DNA of 64,000 bases from Propionivibrio soli (lineage in GTDB: Bacteria; Pseudomonadota; Gammaproteobacteria; Burkholderiales; Rhodocyclaceae): positions 62,001-126,000 of the forward strand of contig NZ_JANZKY010000008.1 of the NCBI RefSeq assembly GCF_025770765.1, in the 5' to 3' direction. This document shows, in pieces, positions 60,591 through 64,000 of the stretch. The first letter of the stretch is position 1. Each line of letters begins with the position of its first letter. Both the position numbers and the translations under genes were made by a program. The notes under the pieces were generated by a model that worked only from the letters and a program-made list of their open reading frames with translations, was not told where the DNA came from and did no database searches.

Positions 60591-62048
60591 ATGCTCAAAC
60601 TCAACGAGGCCAATCTCCTGCGCCAGCGCGGCTACATCGATGGCCAGTGGCTCGACGCAGACAGCGGCGAGACGATTCCGGTGGTCGACCCGGCCACGGG
60701 CGACACTGTCGGCTCTGTGCCGAAGATGGGCGCCGATGAAACCCGCCGGGCCATCGGGTGCGCCAATGCGGCGTTTCCTGCTTGGCGTGCGCAGACGGCC
60801 GCCGAGCGCGGCAAACGGTTACGGCGCTGGGCAGAGCTGATGGTCGCCCACCAGGACGACCTCGCCCGGATCATGACGGCAGAACAAGGCAAACCCTTGG
60901 CCGAATCGCGAGGCGAGATCGCCTACGCCGCCAGCTATCTCGAATGGTTTGCCGAGGAGGGACGACGCGCGTACGGCGACATCGTTCCGCCCAATGCCGG
61001 CGACCGGCGTGTGCTTGTCACACGCGAGCCGGTCGGCGTGTGCGCGGCGATCACGCCATGGAATTTCCCGTCAGCAATGATCACGCGCAAGGCCGGCGCG
61101 GCCCTCGCGGCCGGGTGCACCATCGTCGTCAAGCCGGCCAGCCAGACGCCGTTCTCGGCCCTTGCGCTCGCGGAACTCGCCACTCGTGCCGGGATCCCGA
61201 ACGGTGTCTTCAATGTCATTACGGGGTCGGCGCGCGCCATCGGCGGCGAGATTTGCGCCAACCCCATCGTACGCAAATTGTCGTTCACCGGCTCGACCGA
61301 GATCGGTTCGCAACTCATCGCGCAATGCGCGCCAACCGTCAAGAAGTTGTCCATGGAATTGGGCGGCAACGCGCCATTCATCGTCTTCGACGACGCCGAT
61401 CTCGACGCGGCGGTCGTCGGCGCCATGGCATCCAAGTACCGTAATACCGGGCAGACCTGCGTGTGCGCCAACCGGTTGCTGGTGCAGGACCGCGTTTACG
61501 ACGCCTTCGCCGACAAGCTCGTGGCCGCCGTTTCCCGGCTGAAAATAGGCAACGGCGGGGAGCCCGGCGTGACGCAAGGCCCACTTATCGACGAGGCGGC
61601 CGTCGCCAAGGTCGAGGAGTTGCTCGCCGACGCGTTGGCGAAAGGGGCGCGCCTCCTCTGCGGTGGGCGGCGGCACGCGCTCGGTCGCTCGTTTTTCGAA
61701 CCCACGGTCGTCGCTGACGTCACCCCCGGAATGCGCCTGGCGCGGGAAGAAATCTTCGGCCCGGTGGCGCCGCTTTTCCGTTTCGAGGACGAAGCTCACG
61801 CGTTGCAACTCGCCAACGACACCGAATTCGGCCTCGCATCGTATTTCTACGCACGCGATGTCGGTCGCATTTTCCGGATTGCCGAAGGGCTCGAATACGG
61901 AATGGTCGGAGTGAATACCGGATTGATCTCGACGGAGATCGCGCCCTTCGGCGGCGTCAAGTCATCAGGACTCGGCCGCGAAGGTTCGCGCCACGGCCTC
62001 GACGACTATCTGGAAATGAAATACGTCTGTCTGGCGGGCATTCAATGA
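60591..62048 (+). CDS. gabD: succinate-semialdehyde dehydrogenase
   Basis: Oxidises succinate semialdehyde to succinate; NAD(P)-dependent aldehyde dehydrogenase of 485 residues, like GabD. The catalytic Glu is in LSMELGGNAPFIVF and the Cys in NTGQTCVCANR. The cofactor block ITPWNFPSAMITRKAGAALA and the substrate-specific GLGREGSRHG near the end are also GabD-like. Together with the transporter and gabT it completes a polyamine/GABA to succinate route. Confidence 0.93.
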   Translation: MLKLNEANLLRQRGYIDGQWLDADSGETIPVVDPATGDTVGSVPKMGADETRRAIGCANAAFPAWRAQTAAERGKRLRRWAELMVAHQDDLARIMTAEQGKPLAESRGEIAYAASYLEWFAEEGRRAYGDIVPPNAGDRRVLVTREPVGVCAAITPWNFPSAMITRKAGAALAAGCTIVVKPASQTPFSALALAELATRAGIPNGVFNVITGSARAIGGEICANPIVRKLSFTGSTEIGSQLIAQCAPTVKKLSMELGGNAPFIVFDDADLDAAVVGAMASKYRNTGQTCVCANRLLVQDRVYDAFADKLVAAVSRLKIGNGGEPGVTQGPLIDEAAVAKVEELLADALAKGARLLCGGRRHALGRSFFEPTVVADVTPGMRLAREEIFGPVAPLFRFEDEAHALQLANDTEFGLASYFYARDVGRIFRIAEGLEYGMVGVNTGLISTEIAPFGGVKSSGLGREGSRHGLDDYLEMKYVCLAGIQ

Positions 62049-62174
62049 CGCCGACCGGATAAGTCCCGCCCTTCCGGCTACGCCGGACTCTGGACAACCC
62101 GATTGCTGACCGTTGGCGATAGCCAGCGTAGGTTCCCTTTTGCCCTTTTTGTCTCTTGATCAGGAGTGATGCAA

Positions 62175-63482
62175 ATGAATTCGATGACCGATCTGAAGCA
62201 ACAAACGAATGCCGGGCTGATGGCGCGGCGCGCCGCGGCCCTGCCCCGCGGCGTCGGCCAGGCGCACGGGGTGTTCGCGGTGCGGGCCGAGAACGCGGAA
62301 ATCTGGGACGTCGAGGGACGGCGTTGGATCGATTTCTGCGCCGGCATCGCCGTCGTCAATACCGGGCATTGCCATCCCCGCGTCATGGCAGCAGCACACG
62401 AACAGATGGAACGTTTCACGCATACCTGCTTCCAGGTTGTTGCCTACGAATCCTACGTCGAGCTGGCAGAGCGGTTGAATGCTCTCGCCCCGGGCAAGAC
62501 ACCGAAGAAGACGTTCTTCATGAACACGGGCGCCGAAGCGATTGAGAACGCGGTCAAGATCGCGCGTGCCGCCACCGGGCGCAGCGGGATCATCGCCTTC
62601 AACGGTGCGTTTCACGGCCGTACGATGTTCTCCCTCGCGCTCACCGGCAAGGTCGATCCGTACAAAACAGGCTTCGGACCGTTTCCGTCCGAGGTTTTTC
62701 ACGCGCCGTATCCGAATGCACTGCGCGGCATTTCAGTCGACGACGCGCTCGCCGGGCTGGAGCTGATCTTCAAGAACGACATCGAGGCGGCGCGCGTGGC
62801 GGCCATTGTTGTCGAGCCGGTCCAGGGCGAAGGCGGCTACATTCCCGCGCCACTGGACTTCATGCGTCGGCTGCGCGCCTTGTGCGACGAAAAGGGCATC
62901 GTACTCGTCGTCGATGAAATCCAGACCGGCGCCGCGCGCTGCGGCAAGCTGTTCGCCATCGAACACTACGGCATCGAGCCTGACATCATCACCATGGCGA
63001 AAGGACTCGGCGGCGGACTGACGCTCTCCGCCGTCATCGGCAAGGCTGCAATCATGGACGCCGCGGTACCGGGGGGCTTGGGCTCGACGTATGCCGGCCA
63101 TCCAATCGCCGTGGCGGGCGCGCTGGCTGTACTCGATGTGATCGAGGAGGAAGGGCTTTGTGCGCGCGCCTCCATGCTTGGAGAAAAAACACGCGCCGCT
63201 CTAGCCGATCTGAAAGCACGTTTCGACTGCATTGCCGAAGTGCGCGGTCTCGGCGCGATGACCGCCGTCGAGTTCTGTCACAAGGGAGATCCACGTCGTC
63301 CAGCCGCCGAGATCGCCAACGCCCTGAAGGCCGAGGCGGCCAAGCGTGGCTTGCTGGTCCTCAATTGCGGTTGTCATGGCAATGTGTTGCGCCTAATGCT
63401 GCCGCTGACCATCCCCGACAGCGTGCTCGACGAAGGACTCGCCATTCTCGGCGAAGCGCTTGCCGCCGCGGTTGCCGGATAG
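62175..63482 (+). CDS. gabT: 4-aminobutyrate-2-oxoglutarate aminotransferase
   Basis: Class III PLP aminotransferase of 435 residues that turns GABA into succinate semialdehyde. Visible are GIAVVNTGHCHP, NTGAEAIENAVKIARAATGR, VVDEIQTGAARCGKLFA and the PLP-lysine block ITMAKGLGGGLTLSAVIG. Several starts lie close together; the ATG at 62175 has AGGAG 8 nt upstream, better spaced than the ATG at 62169. It is the last gene of the operon, 126 bp after gabD. Its product is the GabD substrate. Confidence 0.93.
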   Translation: MNSMTDLKQQTNAGLMARRAAALPRGVGQAHGVFAVRAENAEIWDVEGRRWIDFCAGIAVVNTGHCHPRVMAAAHEQMERFTHTCFQVVAYESYVELAERLNALAPGKTPKKTFFMNTGAEAIENAVKIARAATGRSGIIAFNGAFHGRTMFSLALTGKVDPYKTGFGPFPSEVFHAPYPNALRGISVDDALAGLELIFKNDIEAARVAAIVVEPVQGEGGYIPAPLDFMRRLRALCDEKGIVLVVDEIQTGAARCGKLFAIEHYGIEPDIITMAKGLGGGLTLSAVIGKAAIMDAAVPGGLGSTYAGHPIAVAGALAVLDVIEEEGLCARASMLGEKTRAALADLKARFDCIAEVRGLGAMTAVEFCHKGDPRRPAAEIANALKAEAAKRGLLVLNCGCHGNVLRLMLPLTIPDSVLDEGLAILGEALAAAVAG

Positions 63483-63581
63483 GCGTCGTGCAGGAGCGTC
63501 GGCGACGGATCTGAACGACGTCGCCGGTTTGCTCCACGAGCGAACGCTGAAAAGAAGAGTCCCGCGCCAGCGGTACGGAAA

Positions 63582-64000
63582 TCAGGACAGTAGGCCGGCC
63601 GCCGCCCGATAGTGCTCCATCGCCTCGTCGGCCCGTCCGGTCTGTTCCAGCAAGCGCGCGAGTTCGAGCCGCACTTCGCGGCCGTCAGCGAGAGAAAGCG
63701 AAGCGTCCAGATAGTTCTCAGCCTTGCCCCATAGCCGCTGGGCGAAACACATCCGCCCAAGCGCCAAGAGCAGCGCGGCATCATTGCGGTGTGCGGGAAG
63801 CCATTTTTCGGCCCGCGCGATGCAAGCGGTAAGGTCGCTCCCTCGCGTTTTTCCGTAGAGATCCGCGAGCGAGGAATCCCATTCCTTGTCGAGTTGGGCT
63901 TCGATGGCCGCGCGCGCCTCGTCGTCGGCTTCCAATCGCATTAACGCTTCGGCATAGGTATGTGTGAGCCGCGGGCTCGCTTCGAGCGCCGGCATGTTCT
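63582..64000 (-). CDS. hemY: HemY-like TPR membrane protein, C-terminal part (runs off the window)
   Basis: The stop is at 63582 and the frame is open to the end of the window, so only the last ~139 residues are seen. They are TPR-like helices with LADLYGKTRGSDLTACIARA, WLPAHRNDAALLLALGRMCF and LGKAENYLDASLSL-type repeats. This is the C-terminal TPR pattern of HemY, an inner-membrane protein linked to haem synthesis genes in proteobacteria. The N-terminal membrane part lies outside, so the call is likely but not certain. Confidence 0.75.
   Translation of the reverse strand, partial: NMPALEASPRLTHTYAEALMRLEADDEARAAIEAQLDKEWDSSLADLYGKTRGSDLTACIARAEKWLPAHRNDAALLLALGRMCFAQRLWGKAENYLDASLSLADGREVRLELARLLEQTGRADEAMEHYRAAAGLLS

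Overview
The window looks like chromosomal DNA of a GC-rich betaproteobacterium. Several gene neighbourhoods point that way: lptD-surA-pdxA-rsmA, dusB followed by a short fis, minC-minD-minE, the amgK-murU cell-wall recycling pair, a DUF3422 gene and a hemY-like TPR gene. A full glycogen and glycolysis gene set sits next to a sodium-pumping (methylmalonyl-CoA type) decarboxylase. That combination suggests a glycogen-storing, propionate-forming member of the Rhodocyclales, of the Propionivibrio/Accumulibacter kind. The taxonomic call is inference. I saw no rRNA, tRNA, CRISPR array, insertion sequence or phage gene, and no clearly broken gene.

Layout. (1) 1-3.3 kb: a thioredoxin-like protein and a SulP transporter fused to STAS and cyclic-nucleotide-binding domains. 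(2) 3.3-18.4 kb: glycogen metabolism in two converging blocks. The plus-strand block is glgP-glgB-glgX-malQ followed by a Lys/Ala-rich DUF2934 protein. The minus-strand block is pgi-pgm-glgC-glgA. Together they cover glucose-6-phosphate to glycogen and back. (3) 19.0-28.9 kb, plus strand: gap and pgk, then a four-gene biotin-dependent Na+ decarboxylase (mmdA, a gamma/OadG-like subunit, a biotin carrier, a beta membrane subunit), an unrecognised conserved-looking protein, then pyk and fba. Strong intrinsic terminators separate the units. (4) 29-34.7 kb: DUF3422, purC, oligopeptidase A, a secreted glutaredoxin-like protein and xth. (5) 34.9-42.4 kb, minus strand: an SDR oxidoreductase, rsmA, pdxA, surA and lptD. 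(6) 42.5-54.1 kb, plus strand: amgK-murU-pepP-ubiH, minC, minD-minE, dusB-fis, purH, purD-hemF. (7) 54.5-63.5 kb: a MocR-type regulator divergent from a polyamine-type ABC transporter (ATPase, binding protein, two permeases), succinate-semialdehyde dehydrogenase and GABA aminotransferase. This is probably a putrescine/GABA uptake and breakdown operon. (8) The window ends inside hemY on the minus strand.

How the genes fit together. Regions 2 and 3 form one physical unit for storing glucose as glycogen, mobilising it, running lower glycolysis to pyruvate and, by inference, coupling decarboxylation of a carboxylated acyl-CoA or oxo-acid to a Na+ gradient. The most interesting unexplained items are the unknown gene at 25352-26134 inside that unit, the duplicated motif in a very long LptD N-terminal linker, the ATTGGT repeats at the MocR/transporter divergent promoter, the minus-oriented terminator far beyond the mocR stop, and the terminators placed almost on top of the next start codon.
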